A DNA stretch of 64,000 nt from Chamaelirium japonicum (GCA_947650365.1 OX393555.1:80543995-80607994); one strand, 5' to 3'; positions 1-13,355 are shown, numbered from the stretch's first letter. Program-made: numbers and translations. The notes: generated from the sequence alone by a model not told the origin.

Positions 1-2670
1 GGGTCATATTTGATGGCTCTCTCTTTCTCCTATCTCATAACACGTTATCAGTACAAACATGTCGAGCCCAACCGACCAGTCGCAAGAAAACGGAGAGAGA
101 AACAAAGACAGAGGAAAAAGAAGAGAACGGAGATATAAACAAAGATAGAAGAGAGAAGAAGACCTACTCCAGTCCATTGGCCACGGGTATAGGAATGAAG
201 TAATAAGGAATCTAAATTCTAAAACTCCACTTCTCAATAATATAATTAAATCTCACTATTCTCTTCTCTCTTTTCCCATGGATTAGGGTTTTCCATAGAT
301 TGCTTAGGCCCTAAGTAAGCATACCCTATAAATAATATACAACCCCTTTAGGGTGGAGCATGTTTGATGGTGCTCACTTTCTTCTATCTCACAATACGTT
401 ATCAGCAAGAATATGTCGAGCCTAACCGATCAATTACAAGAAAACAGAGAGAGAAATAAAGACAAAAGAGACAGATAAAAAGAGAAAAGAACGAAAAGAT
501 AAACAAAGAGAGAAGAGAGAAGAGAGAAGAAGTCCTGCTCCAGTCCATTGGCCACAAGTATAGGTGTGAAGTAAGAAGAAATCTAAATTCCAAAACTCCA
601 TAGATGAGAGAGAAGTAGAGAGAAGAGAATAGAGAGGTAAATAAAGAGAGAAAAGAGAAGAAGTCCTACTCCAGTCCATTGGCCACGAGTATAGGTATGA
701 AGTAAGAAGGAATCTAAATTCCAAAACTCTACTTCTGTCTTCGTTTCTCTCTCTATTTTCTTACGACTGGTCGAATGGGCTCGACATGTTCGTGCTGATA
801 ATGTGTTGTGAGATGGGATAAAGAGAAAGTCGTCAAATGTGCCCTACCCTAAAGGGGTCGTATATTATTTATAGGGTAAGCTTACTTAGGGCTTAAGCAA
901 TCTATAAGAAACCCAAATCCATAGGAGAAGATAGAAGAGAACGGAGAAATAAATGAAGATAAAAGAGAGAAGAAGTCCTACTCCAGTCCATTGGCTATAG
1001 TTATAGGTGTAAAGTTAGAAGGAATCTATATTCCAAAACTCCACTTCTGTCTTTATTTTTCTCTTTGTTTTTTTACGACTGGTCGGCTGGGCTTGACATG
1101 TTCGTGCTGATAATGTGTTATGTGATGGGATAAAGAGAGAGTCGTCAAACATTCCCAACCCTAAGAGGGTTGTATATTATTTAAAAGGTAAGATTACTTA
1201 AGGCCTAAGCAATCTATAGAAAACCCTAATCCATATGAGAGATAAAAAAGAAAACAAAGAGATTTAATTATATTATTAAGACATGGAGTTTTGGAATTTA
1301 GGTTCCTTCTTACTTTGTACCTATACCTGTGGTAAATGGAAATGAGCAGGACTTCTTCTCTCTTCGTTTATCTCTCTGTTATCTTCTCTCTTCATTTATC
1401 TCTCTATTCTCTTCTCTCTTCTCACAACATGTTATCAGCATGAACATGTCAACCCCAACCGACCAGTTACAAAAAAATAGAGAGAGAAACAAAGACAGAA
1501 GAGAGAAAAGAACGGAGAGATAAATGATGTGAGAAGAGAGAAGAGAGAAGAAGACCTACTCACGTGCATTGGCCATGGGTATAGGTGTGATGTAAAAAGG
1601 AATCTAAAATCCAAAACTCCACTTCTTAATATTTATACGATCCCTTTAAGGTAGGGCACGTTTGATGGCTCTCTTTTTTACTCATCTCATCACACGTTAT
1701 CAGCACGACCATTTCGAGCTCAACCGACCAGTCACAAGAAAACGGAGAGATAAACGAAGACAGAAGAGATAGAAGAAGAGAGAAGAGATCAGAGAGATAA
1801 ACAAAGAAAGAAGAGAGAAGAAGTCCAGCTCTATTCCATTGGTCACGGGTATAAGTGTGAAGTCAGAAAAAATCCGACAACGTGTTGTAAGATGGGAGAA
1901 AGAGAGAGCCGTCAAACATGCCCCATCCAAAAGGGGTTGTATATTATTTATGGTGTAAGCTTACTTAGGGCCTAAGCAATCTATGGTAAACCCTAATCCA
2001 TAGGAAAAGAGGGAAGAGAACGGAGAGATTATAATTATATTATTGAGAAGTGGAGTTTTGGAATTTAGATTCCTTCTTACTTCATACCTATACCCATGGC
2101 GAATAGATTGGAGCAGGACTTCTTCTCTCTTCGTTTATCTTTCTATTCTCTTCTCTCTTCTTCTCTCTTCTCAAAACACATTATCAGCATGAACATGTCG
2201 AGCCCAGCCGACCAGTCACAAGAAAACAAAGAGAAAAATGAAGATAAAAGAGAGAGAGAAAAACGAAGACAGAAGAGAGAGAAGAAAAGGAAATAAACGA
2301 AGAAAGAAGAGAGAAGAAGTCCTGATCCAGTCCATTGACCATGGGTAAAGGTGTGAAGTAGTAAGGAATGTAAATTCCAAAACTACACAGAAGATTAAAA
2401 AGAAGAGAAAAGAGAACAGAGAGATAAATGAAGAGAGAAAAGAGAAGAAGACCTACTCTAGTTCATTATCCACCGTCGGATCTTTCTTTTGGAATAGGGT
2501 TTCTCATAGATTGCTTAAGCCCTAAGTAACCTTACCATATAAATAATATAAAGGATGGGGCATATATGACGGCTCTCTCTTTATCCCATCTTACAATACG
2601 TTATCAGTATGAACATATCGAGCCCAGCCGTTAAATAATTTATTTATCTCTCCCTTCTCTTCTCTCTTCT
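1..2670. repeat. Segmental duplication D1, copy 1 (partner 49827-52508)
   Basis: The same sequence of unit fragments recurs in the same order at 49827-52508, with an offset of about 49.83 kb. Diagnostic shared oddities are GTGCTCACTTTCT/GCGCTCACTTTCT near 371, AAGTCCAGCTCTATTCCATT near 1824, TATTTATGGTGTAAGCTTAC near 1945, and CCGTTAAATAATTTATTTAT near 2628. Homology stops at about 2670. The left end may continue outside the window. Within the copy, units switch strand repeatedly. Confidence 0.85.
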
Positions 2671-2879
2671 GTCTTCTCATAACACGTTATCAGCATGAAC
2701 ATGTCAAGCCCAGTTGACCAGTCACAAGAAACAGAGAGAGAAATAAAGACAGAAGAGAGAAAAAAGAAAAGAGAAAAGAGAACGAAGAGATAAACAAACA
2801 GAGAAGAGAGAAGAAGTCCTGCTCCAGGCCATTGGTCATGGGTATAGCTGTGAAGTAAGAAGGAATCTAAATTCCAAAA
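2671..2879. repeat. Unit fragment between D1 copies
   Basis: This is a single forward unit from the primer-like site near 2687 through the leader, GA tract and CCATTGGTCATGGG block to GGAATCTAAATTCC. It joins the end of the first D1 copy to the second. Nothing else is seen in it. Confidence 0.6.
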
Positions 2880-4995
2880 CTCCACTTCTCAATATTTATA
2901 CGACCCCTTTAGGGGGGGCATATTTGACGGTTCTCTTTCATCCATCTCACAACATGCATGTTATCAGCATGAACATGTTGATCCCAACCGACAAGTCACA
3001 AGAAAATGGAGAGAGAAACAAAGACAGAATAGAGAAGAGAACAAAGAGATAAACGAAGATAGAAGGGAGAAAAAGTTCTACTCTAGTCCAAAACTCCATA
3101 GAAGAGAGAGAAGAAACGAAAAGAGAAAAAGTTCTACTCTAGTCCAAAACTCCACTTCTGTCTTTGTTTCTCTCTCTATTTTTTTACGACTGGTCGGCTG
3201 GGCTCAACATGTTCATGTTGATAATGTGTTGTGAGATAGGACAAAGAGAGACCCGTTAAACGTGCCCCACCATAAAGGGGTTGTATAAATATTGAGAAGT
3301 AAAGTTTTAGAATTTAGATTCCTTCTTAATTCACACCTATACCCATGGCCAATGGACTAGAGCAGGGCTTCTTCTCTCTTCATTTATCTCTTCATTCTCT
3401 TCTCTCTTCTTTTCTCTCTTCAGTCTTTGTTTCTCTCTCCATTTTCTTGCGACCGGTCGATTGGGCTCGACATGTTCGTACTGATAATGTGTTGTGAGAA
3501 GAGAAAAGAAGAAAGAAGAGAACGGAAAGATAAATAAAGAGAGAATAGAGAAGAAATCCTGCTCCAGTCTATTCGTCACGGGTATAGGTATGAAGTAAGA
3601 AGGAATCTAAAATCCAAAACTCCACTTCTCAATAATATAATTAAATCTCCCCGTTCTCTTCTCTCTTCTTTTATAGATTAGGGTTTCCCACAGATTGCTT
3701 AGGCCCTAAATAAGCTTACCTTATAAATAATATACGACCCCTCTAGGGTGGGGCATGTTTGACGGCTCGCACTTTTCCCCATCTCATAATACGTTATCAG
3801 CATGAACATATCGAGCCCAGCCGACTAGTCGTAAGAAAACGGAGAGAGAAACAAAGATAGAGAAGAGAGAAGAAGATAGAAGAGAATGGAGATGTAAACG
3901 AAGATAGAAGGGAGAATAAGTCCTACTCCAGTCCATTGGTCAAGGGTATTGGTGTGAAGTAAGAAGGAATCTGAATTCCAAAACTCCACAGAAGAGAGAG
4001 AAGAAGAGAGAAGAGAAAAAAGAGATAAATAAAGAGAGAAAATAGAAGAAGTCCTACTCCAATCCATTGGCCACGGATATAGGTGTGAAGTAAGAAGGAA
4101 TCTAAATTCTAAAACTTCACTTCTGTCTTCGTTTCTCTCTCCGTTTTCATATGACTGGTCAGATGGGCTCGATATTTTTGTACTGATAATGTATTGTGAG
4201 ATGGGAGAAAGAGAAAGTCGTCAAACATACCCCACCCTAAAGGGGTCGCATATTATTTATAAGGTAAGCTTACTTAGGGCCTAAGCAATCTATGTGAAAA
4301 CCTAATCTATGGGAGAAGATAGAAAAGAACGGAGAAATAAACAAAGAAAGAAGAGAGAAGAAGTTCTGCTCCACTCCATTGGCCACGGGTATAGGTGTGA
4401 AGTTTAGAAGAAATCTAAATTCTAAAACTCCACTTCTATCTTTGTTTCCCTCTCCGTTTTCTTACGACTGGTCGGTTGGGCTCGACATATTTGTGCTAAT
4501 AATGTCTTGTGCGATAGGAGAAAGAGAGAGCCATCAAACATTCCCCACCCCAAGGGGGTCGTATATTATTTATAAGGTTAACTTACTTAGGGCCTAAGAA
4601 ATCTATAGGAAACCATAATCCATATAAGAGATCAAGAAGAGAACAGAGAGATTTAATTGTATTATTGGGAAATAGAGTTTTGGAATTTAGGTTCCTTCTT
4701 AATTCATACCTATACCCGTGGTAAATGGACATGAACAGGACTTCTCTCTTCGTTTATCTCTCCGTTCTCTTCTCTCTTCTTCTTTCTTCTTACATGTTAT
4801 CAGTATAAACATGTCGACCCCAATCGACCAGTCGCAAAAAAAGAAGAGAGAAACGAACACAGAAGAGAGAGAAGAAGAGAAAAAAGAATAGAGAGATAAA
4901 TGAAGAGATAAGAGAGAAAAAGACCTGCTTCAGTGCATTGGCCACGGGTATAGGTGTAAAGTAAGAAGGAATCTAAAATCCAAAACTCCACTTCT
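2880..4995. repeat. Segmental duplication D1, second related copy (partner 48890-51450)
   Basis: This stretch matches 48890-51450 in order. It shares an unusual joint near 3090 and 49090, where CTCTAGTCCAAAACTCC / CTCCAGTCCAAAACTGC skips the usual spacer. Its part 4110-4990 also matches 721-1640, including GGAATTTAGGTTCCTTCTTA and GTAAATGGACATGA. The left end of the window is therefore a partial tandem repeat of itself, and the 49-52 kb region keeps a version spanning both. Internal segments are missing in one or other copy. Confidence 0.75.
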
Positions 4996-5394
4996 TATGG
5001 GAAGTGGAGTTTTGGAATTTAGATTCATTCTTACTTTACACCTATACCCGTGGCCAATGGACTAGAGCATGACTTCTTCTCTCTTCTCTCTTCTCTCTTC
5101 TCTCTTCGTTTATCTCTCTATTTTCTTCTCTCTTCTTTTCTCTCTTCTGTCTTTATTTCACTTTTCATTTTATTGTGACTGGTCAGTTGGGCTCGATATA
5201 TTTGTGCTGATAACGTATTGTGAGATGGGAAAAAGAAAGAGCCGTTAAACGTGCCATATCCTTAAAGGGTCGCATATTATTTATAGGGTAAGCTTACTTA
5301 GGGCCTAAGTAATCTATGGGAAAGGGGTCGTATATTATTTATAGGGTATGCTTACTTAGGGCCTAAGTAATCTATGGGAAACCCTAATCCATGG
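4996..5394 (-). repeat. Reverse unit with doubled promoter segment before the first AT-rich module
   Basis: The tail block, CT tract, leader and primer-like site are read on the - strand, ending in the TATA/telo-box segment. That segment is partly duplicated: GGGTAAGCTTACTTAGGGCC occurs near 5288 and GGGTATGCTTACTTAGGGCC near 5345. The same doubled segment occurs at the matching place near 10700-10800. Confidence 0.65.
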
Positions 5395-6366
5395 GAGAGG
5401 ACCGACGGTGGATAGCCATCCCATCGAACGATCTTATAACAATTGTAATGTTTTAAATTGTTTTAAAGAAAAATATAAATTATTTTTAAAGTAAAAAATT
5501 CGGGTGTACCACATCATCCTTCTTTACTTCTTATTATTTAATTAATTTAATTAGTTTAATAAATTAAATTATTTAATAATTATATAATTAAATAAATATT
5601 TATTTATCTATATAAAAAAATAACTAAATTATTTAAAAAATTTATTTTTATTTAAATATTAAAATAAAAATATATTTATTTGATTATTTAAAAAAATATT
5701 AAGTTATTTAAAAAATATTTTATTATTTATATATTTAAATAATTAAATAATTATTTAAATAACAAGTAAATAGTTATTAAATTATTTTTTATTTTATTAC
5801 TTAATTAAATAATTTATTTTTTTATTAAATTTAATTAAAATTTCATAATTTAATAAAATATTTATTTAATGTTTTAATTATTTAATTATATAATAATTTA
5901 TTTTATTATTATTTATTTAACTATAAAAATATTTAATAATTAAATTATTTATTTGTTTTTGTAAATAATCTATTTAATATATTTATTCACTAAATAAATT
6001 TTTAAATATTTAAATAATAGACTAATTTTTTAATTATTTGATAATAAAATAATATTTTAAGAAATACCAAATAAAATAAATAAATTAAATAAGTATATAA
6101 TTAAACTATTATTTTTTTATTTAATAATTTAGATAATTAAATAGTTACCTAATTTAAATATTTAATAATTTAATAATAATAAATTAATTAATTAATTAAA
6201 TTAAATAACTATATAATTAAATAAGTATATAAATTAATTATTTTATTAAAAATTTAATTAATAAATTATTAAATTATTTCATAATTAAATAATTTATTAA
6301 TTTAATTAAAAAAAATTTAGTACCATTACTATGATAATCATAATAACGTTGACATAATATAATTGA
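5395..6366 (-). repeat. Major AT-rich module, copy 1 (full length)
   Basis: This is about 0.97 kb of nearly pure A/T made of TTTAATTA/ATTTAAATAATT-like words. The left edge is GACGGTGGATAGCCATCC followed by ATCGAACGATCTTA. The right edge is ACTATGATAATCATAATAAC followed by GTTGACATAATA. These two edges recur at the other modules, so the block is one repeated element with defined ends, not drift. It reads on the - strand relative to promoter orientation: the telo-box/TATA segment lies on its left here. No coding capacity is seen. Confidence 0.8.
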
Positions 6367-7080
6367 GAAGTGGAGTTTTGGAATTTAGATCCCTTCTTAC
6401 TTCACACCTTTACCCGTGGCTGATGAATTTAAGTAGGACTCCTTCTCTCTTCATTTATCTCTCTGTTCTCTTCTCTCTTCTTATCTCTCTTCTGTAGAGT
6501 TTTGGAATTTAGATTTTTTCTTACTTCACACCTATACATATGGCCAATGGACTGGAGTAGAACTTGTTATCTCTTCTCTCTATATTTATCGCTTCATTCT
6601 CTTCTCTTGTCTTCTCTCTTTTCTGTCTTCGTTTCCCACTCTATTTTCTTGTGACTAGTCGGTTGGGCTCGAAATATTTGTGTTGATAATATATTATGAG
6701 ATAGGAGAAAGAGAGAGTCGTCAAACATGCCCCACCCTAAAGGGGTCGTATATTATTTATAAGGTAAGCTTACTTAGGGCCTAAGCAATCTATAGGAAAC
6801 CCTAATCCATGGGCGAAGAGAGAAGAGAATAGAGAGATTTAATTAGATTATTGAGAAGTGGAGTTTTTGAATTTTGATTCCTTCTTACTTAACAACTATA
6901 CCCGTAGTGAATGGACTGGAGCAAGACTTCTTCTCTCTTATCTCTTCATTTATCTCTCCGTTCTTTTCTCTCTCCTTCTCCCTTCTTCTCTCTCTTCTGT
7001 CTTCATTTCTCTCTCCGTTTTTTTTATGACTAGTCCATTGGGCTCGACATGTTTGTGCTGATAACGTGTTGTGAGATAGG

Positions 7081-7262
7081 AGATTGCTTATTTATTTTAT
7101 TTATTTTAATTAATATTTCTTTAAATATTATAAAGTGTATCGTTTCTTTAAATATTTAAATAGTATCATTTTAATATTTTTATTTAAATATTTAATTATA
7201 AAATATTATATATTTATTAAATAATTTATATAAATTTATAAGCACAAAAATTATTTTATTTC
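7081..7262 (-). repeat. Minor AT-rich module, copy 1
   Basis: The block starts AGATTGCTTATTTATTTTAT inside a truncated promoter segment and ends at AAGCACAAAAATTATTTTAT. It contains TTAAATATTATAAAGTGTAT. Copies with the same ends are at 12467-12640 and 26408-26590, and an inverted copy is at about 16870-17065. Short edge remnants lie at 24466-24490 and about 44338-44370. Confidence 0.75.
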
Positions 7263-7872
7263 TTTTCTTCTCTTTTTATTTATCTCTTCGTTCTCTTCTC
7301 TCTTCTGTCTTTATTTCTTGCACCGTTTTCTTGTGACTGGTTGGTTAAGCTTGACATGTTTGTGCAGATAACGTGTTGTGAGAAGAGAAAAGAAGAGAAG
7401 AGAACGGAAAGAATAATGAAAAAAAAAAGAGAAGAAGCCTTACTCCAGTCCATTCACCACGGGTATAGGAGTGAAGTAAGAAGGAATCTAAATTCCAAAA
7501 CTCCACTTCGTAATAATCTAATTAAATATCTCCGTTCTCTTCCCTATTCTCCCATAGATTAGTGTTTCCTATAGATTGCTTAGGCCCTAAGTAAGCTTAC
7601 CCTATAAATAAATACGATCCCTTTATAGTGGGGCATGTTTGATGGCTCTCTCTTTCTCCCATCTCATAATTCGTTATCAGTATGAACATGTCGAGCCCAG
7701 CCGACCAGTCGTAAGAAAACGAAGAGAGAAACGAAGACAGAAAAGAGAGAAGAAAAGAGAAGAGAACGGAGAGATAAACAAAGAGAAAAGAGAAAGAAGT
7801 CCTACTCCAGTCCAGTTCGCCATGGGTATAAGTGTAAAGTAAGAAGGAATCTAAATTCTAAAACTCCACTTC

Positions 7873-7985
7873 TCAATAGCATCATCTCAAAGTTATTATG
7901 ATTATCATAGTAAATTTCAAAACTCTCATCATTTTAATTAAATAATTAATTTAATTAAAAAAATTATAGTAATATTATCAATACG
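7873..7985 (+). repeat. Foldback-derived short AT element
   Basis: It begins TCAATAGCATCATCTCAAAG and TTATTATGATTATCATAGTAA, then carries a TTAATTAAATAATTAATTTAATT core and ends ATTATAGTAATATTATCA. Equivalent copies are at 13245-13355, 24187-24290, 27195-27300 and 56470-56578. It shares its left terminus with the major AT module and with the full foldback elements at 33921-34064 and 63050-63193. Confidence 0.65.
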
Positions 7986-9446
7986 AAAAGAGAAGAAATC
8001 CGGCTCCAGTCCATTGGTCATAGGTATACGTATGAAGTAAGAAGGAATCTAAATTACAAAACTCTACTTCTCAATATTTATATGACCTCTTTAGGGTGGG
8101 GCACGTTTGATGGCTCTCTCTTTCTTCCACCTCATAATACGTTATCAGAATGAACATATTAAGCCCAGCCTACCAATCAAGTGAAAACGGAGAAAGAAAC
8201 GAACACAGAAGAGAGAGAAGAAGAGAGAAGAGAAAACGGAAAGAGAAACAAAGACTAAAGAGAAGAGAATAAAGAGATAAACGAAGAGAGAAGAAGTCCT
8301 GTATTAGTCCATTAGCTATGAGTATAGGTGTGAAGTAAGATGGAATCTAAATTTAAAAACTCAACTCTCAGTATTTATACGACCTCTTTATGGTGGTGCA
8401 TATTTGACGACTCTCTCTTTCTTCTATCTCACAAAACGTTATCAGTATGAACATATCGAGCCTAGCCGATCAGTTATAAGAAAATGGAGATAGAGAAAAA
8501 ACAGAAGAGAGAGAGCAAGATAGAAGAGAACGGAGAGATAAACGAAGAGAAAAAAGAGAAGAAGTCCTACTACAGTCCATTGGCCACGGGTCTAGGTAAG
8601 AAGTAAGAAGTAATCTAAATTCCAAAACTCCACTTCTCAATAATATAATTAAATCTCTCCATTCTCTTCTCTCTTTTCCCATGGATTAGGGTTTCCCATA
8701 GACTGCTTAGACCCTAAATAAGCTTACTCTATAAATAATAAATAATATACGACCCCTTTAGGGTAGTGCACGTTTAACAGCTCTCTCTTTCTCCCATCTC
8801 ATAACATGTTATCAGTACGAACATGTCGAGCCCAACTGACCAGTCGTAAGAAAACGGAGAAAGAAACGAAGACATAAGTGAAGTTTTGGATTAGAGTAGG
8901 ATTTCTTCTTACTTCTCTCTTTATTTATCTCTTCATTCTCTTCCCTCTTCTTCTCTCTTTTCTATTGAGTTTTTGAATTTAGATTCCTTCTTACTTTATA
9001 CCTATACCCGTGGCCAATGGATTGGAGCCAGACTTCTTTTCTCTTCTCTTTTCGTTTATTTCTCTGTTCACTTCTCTCTTCTTCTCCCTCTTCTGTCTTC
9101 GTTTCTCATTCTATTTTCTTATAACTGGTCGAGTGGGCTCGATATATTCATGCTGATAACGTGTTATGAGATAGGACAAAGAGAGAGCCATCACACGTGC
9201 CCTACCCTAAAGGGGTCGTATAAATATTAAAAAGTGGAGTTTTGGAATTTAGATTCTTTCTTACTTCACACTTATACCCATGGCCAATGGATTGGAGCAG
9301 GACTTCTTTTCTCTTCTCTCTTCATTTATCTCTCCGTTCTCTTCTATCTTTTTCTCTTTCTTTTATCTTTGTTTCTCTCTTCGTTTTCTTGTGACTAGTC
9401 GGTTGGGCTCAATATTTTTGTGCTGATAACGTGTTGTGAGAAAAGA

Positions 9447-9530
9447 GAAGAGGACCTAAATAAATTAATATAAATTTCTCTAGTTTTAATAATTAAATAG
9501 AAGTATGTCCTTATCTTCTTTCTCTTCTGT
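9447..9530. repeat. Short AT insert marker (CTAAATAAATTAATATAAAT)
   Basis: This is a short AT stretch containing TTCTCTAGTTTTAATAATTA between a GA-rich end and a CT-rich start. It recurs at 14872-14945 and, inverted, at about 20225-20290. It is useful as a marker that 10.8-15.3 kb is a direct copy and part of 16.8-20.3 kb an inverted copy of the higher-order unit. Confidence 0.65.
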
Positions 9531-10809
9531 GGAGTTTTAGAATTAAGATTCCTTATTACTTCACACCTATACCTGTGGCCAATGGACTGGAGCAATACTT
9601 CTTCTCTCTTCTCTCTTCTTTAATCTTTACGTTCTCTTCTCGATTCTTCTCTCTCTTCTCCATTCTCTATTCTCTTCTTCCTTCTTCACTCTCTTTTATG
9701 GAGTTTTGGAATTTAGATTCATTCTTACTTCACACCTATACCCTTGGCCAATGGATTGGAGCAAGACTACTTTTGCCCTTCTCTCTTTGTTTATCTCTCT
9801 GTTCTTTTCTCTCTTCTACCTAAATAATTTAATTAAATAATATAATTATTTAATTGAGGAAGAAACTAAGACAGAAGAGAAAGAAGAAGAGAGAAAAGAA
9901 CAGAGAGATAAATAAATAGAGAAGAGAGAAGAAGTCCTGCTCCAGTCCATTAGCCATGGGTATAGGTGTGAAGTAAAAAGGAATCTAAATTTTAAAACTA
10001 CACAGAAGAGAGAAAAGAAGAGAAAAGATAACGGAGATATATAAAGATATAAGTGGAGTCTTGGAATTTAGAATCCTTCTTACTTCACACCTATACCCGT
10101 GGACAATGGACTGGAGCAGAACTTCTTCTCGATCTCTTCTCTCTTCATTTATCTCTCTGTTCTTTTCTTTTTTCTTCTCTTTTTTCTGTAGAGTTTTGGA
10201 ATTTAGATTTCTTCTTACTTTACACCTATACCCATGGCTAATGGACTAGAGCAGGACTTCTTCTCTCTTCATTTATCTCTCCATTCTCTTCCTTCTTCTT
10301 CTCTCTCTTCGATCTTTGTTTCTTTCTCCATTTTCTTATGACTGGTCGGTTGGGCTCGATATTTTTGTACTGATAAAATGTTGTGAGGTGGAAGAAAGAA
10401 GAGAACAGAGAGATTTAATTATATTATTAAGAAGTGGAGTTTTAGAATTTAGATTCCTTCTTACTTCACACCTATCCCCGTGTCCAATGGACTAGAGCAG
10501 GACTTCTTCTCTTTTCTCTCTTCGTTTATCTCTTTGTTATATTTTCTTTTCTTCTCTCTCTTCTGTCTTCATTTCTCTTTCCGTTTTCTTATGATTAGTC
10601 GGCTGGGCTCGATATGTTCGTGTTGATAATGTGTTATAAGATGGGAAAAAAAGGGTCGTCAAATGTGTCCCACCCTAAAAGGGTCATATATTATTTATAG
10701 AGTAAGCTTACTTAGGGCCTAAGAAATCTATGGAAAAGGAGTTATATATTATTTATAGGGTAACCTTACTTAGGGCCTAAGCAATATATAGGAAACCATA
10801 ATCCATAGG

Positions 10810-11740
10810 AGAGATCAGACGGTGGATAGCCATCCCATCGAACGATCTTAGAACAGTTGTAATGTTTGAAATTTTTTTAAAGAAAAATATAAATTATTTT
10901 TAAAATAAAAAATTAATATTACCTTATCTTCCTTCTTTACATCCTATTATTTAATTAATTTAATTAGTTTAATAAATTAAATAATTAAATAAATATTTCA
11001 TTATTTATATAATTAAATAACTAAATTATTTAAATAATTTATTTATTATTTAAATATTAAAATAAATAAATATTTATTTGATTACTTCAAAAAATATTAA
11101 GTTATTTAAAAAAATATTTTATTATTTATATATTCAAATAATTAACTAATTATTTAAATAATAAGTAAATAGTTATATAATTTATTTTTAATTTTATTAC
11201 TTAATTAAATAACTAATTTTTTTATTAATTTCAATATATATTTTATAATTTAATAAAATAATTATTTAATTATTTAATTGTATAATAAGTTATTTAATTA
11301 TTATTTATTTAACTATAAAATTATTTAATATTTAAATTATTTATTTATTTTAATAAATAATCTATTTAATATATTTCTTCACTAAATAAGTTTTTAAATA
11401 TTTAAATAATTAACTAATTATTTAAATATTTAAAAAGAAAATAATATTTTAAGAAATAACTAATAAAATAAAATAATTAATTAATTATATAATTAAATCT
11501 ATATTTCTTTATTTAATAATTTAAATATTTAAATCGGTATATAATTTAATTATTTTATAATATAATCAAAAATAAATAATTTAAATAATTAAATAAGTTT
11601 AAAAAATTAATTATTTTACAAAAAACATAATTATTAAATTATTTAAATAATTTAATAATTAAATAATTAATTAATTTAATTAAAAAAATATATAAAATTA
11701 TTACTATGATAATCATAATAATGTTGAGATGATACTATTG
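10810..11740 (-). repeat. Major AT-rich module, copy 2 (full length)
   Basis: The left edge is CAGACGGTGGATAGCCATCC and the right edge is ACTATGATAATCATAATAAT followed by GTTGAGATGATACTATTGAG. It keeps the same word order as copy 1, for example TATTTAAATAATAAGTAAAT, with scattered small differences. No gene is seen in it. Confidence 0.8.
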
Positions 11741-12466
11741 AGAAGTAGAGTTTTGAAGTTTAGATTCTTTCTTACTTCACACCTATACCCGTGGCTAATG
11801 GACTTGAGCAGGACTTCTTCTCTCTTCTCTCTTCATTTATCACTTTGTTCTCTTCTCTCTTATTCTTTATCTTCTATAGAGTTTTCGAATTTAGATTCCT
11901 TATTACTTCACACCTATACCTATGGCGAATGGACTGGAACAGGACTTCTTATCTTTTTTCTCTTTGTTTATCTCTTCGTTCTCTTCTCTCTTCTTCTCTC
12001 TATTCTATCTTCGTTTCTCTCACCATTTTCTTGTAATTGGTCGGCTGGGCTCGACATGTTCGTACTGATAATATATTATCTGATGGGAGAAAAAGAGAGC
12101 CGGCATATGTGCCGCACCCTAAAGCGGTCATATATTATTTATAGAGTAAGCTTACTTAATGCCTAAGCAATCTATAGGAAACCCTAATCAATGGGAGAAA
12201 AGAGAAAAGAATAGAGAGATTTAATTATATTATTAAGAAGTAGACTTTTGGAATTTAGATTCCTTCTTACTTCACACCTATACCCGTGGCGAATAGACTG
12301 GAGCAGGACTTCTTCTCTCTTCTCTCTTTCTTTATCTCTCCGTTCTCTTCTCTCTCCTTCTATCTCTTATGTCTTCGTTTCTCTCTTTGTTTTTTGGTGA
12401 CTGGTCAACTGGGCTCGACATGTTGATGCTGATAACGTGTTGTGAGATGGGAAATTACTTATTTTT

Positions 12467-12640
12467 TTTATTTTTTTAATTAATATTTCTTTAAATATTA
12501 TAAAGAATATCATTTCTTTAAATATTTAAATAGTATCATCTCAATATTATTATTTAATTATTTAATTATAAAATATTACATAATTATTAAATAATTTATA
12601 TAAATTTATGAGCACAAAAAATATTTTATTTCTCTTCTTC
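12467..12640 (-). repeat. Minor AT-rich module, copy 2
   Basis: It contains TTTAATTAATATTTCTTTAA, TATTATAAAGAATATCATTT and GAGCACAAAAAATATTTTAT. Position and flanks match copy 1 within the D2 higher-order unit. Confidence 0.75.
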
Positions 12641-13244
12641 TCTCTTTATTTATCTCTCCGTTCTCTTCTCTTTTCTTCTCTCTCTTCTGTCTTCGTTTCT
12701 TGCACCGTTTTCTTCTAACTGGTCGGCTGGGCTCAATATGTTCGTGCTAATAACGTATTGTGAGAAGAGAGAAGAGAACAGAGAGATAAATAAAGAGAGA
12801 AGAGAGAAGTCTTACTCCAGTCCACTCCCCAAGGGTATTGGTGTGAAGTAAGAAGGAATCTAAATTCCAAAACTCTACTTCTCAATAATATAATTAAATC
12901 TCTCCATTCTTCTTTCTTTTCCCATGGATTAGGATTTCCCATAGATTGCTAAGGCCCTAAGTAAGCATACCCTATAAATAATATATGACCCCTTTAGGAT
13001 GGGGCATCTTTGACGGCTCTCTCTCTTTCTACTAACTCACAATACGTTATCAGCACGAACATGTCGAGCCCAGCTTACCAGTCATAAGAAAACAGAGAGA
13101 GAAACGAAGACAAAAGAGAGAAAAAATAAGAAGAAAATAGAAAGATAAATAAAGAGTGAAAAGATAAAAAGTCATGCTCCAGTCTATTCGCCATGGGAAT
13201 AGGTGTCAAGTAAGAAGGAATCTAAATTCCAAAACTCTACTTCT

Positions 13245-13355
13245 CAATAGTATCATCTTAATGTTATTATCATTATCATAGTAAATTCCAAAACTCTCTT
13301 TATTTTAATTAAACGATTAATTTAATTAAAAAAATTATAGTAATATTATCAGCAC
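13245..13355 (+). repeat. Foldback-derived short AT element, D2 copy 2
   Basis: It begins TCAATAGTATCATCTTAATG, continues through TAGTAAATTCCAAAACTCTC, and ends ATTATAGTAATATTATCAGC. It is the direct partner of 7873-7985. Confidence 0.65.

Larger units (their letters stand above)
5395..10809. repeat. Higher-order unit D2, copy 1 (about 5.4 kb)
   Basis: The order is major AT module, reverse units, minor AT module (about 7081-7260), forward units, foldback-derived block (7873-7985), mixed units, the joint AATTAATATAAATTTCTCTA near 9465, and mixed units to 10809. The same order repeats from 10810. Adjacent placement with a period of about 5.4 kb indicates a tandem higher-order repeat. By eye the copies differ by well over 10 percent, so this duplication is older than D3 and the palindrome. 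Confidence 0.8.

Noticed and set aside
5460-6310. AT-rich blocks as unrelated random AT filler or organelle DNA
   Set aside because: Edges and internal word order are kept between distant copies, and no plastid or mitochondrial gene sequence is seen.
11729-12166. Open frame of 145 codons, and similar frames of 61-148 codons across the window, as real genes
   Set aside because: They are readings of the same repeat, overlap on both strands, have leucine/serine/phenylalanine runs from CT-rich DNA or lysine/arginine/glutamate runs from its complement, and show no domain or conserved length.
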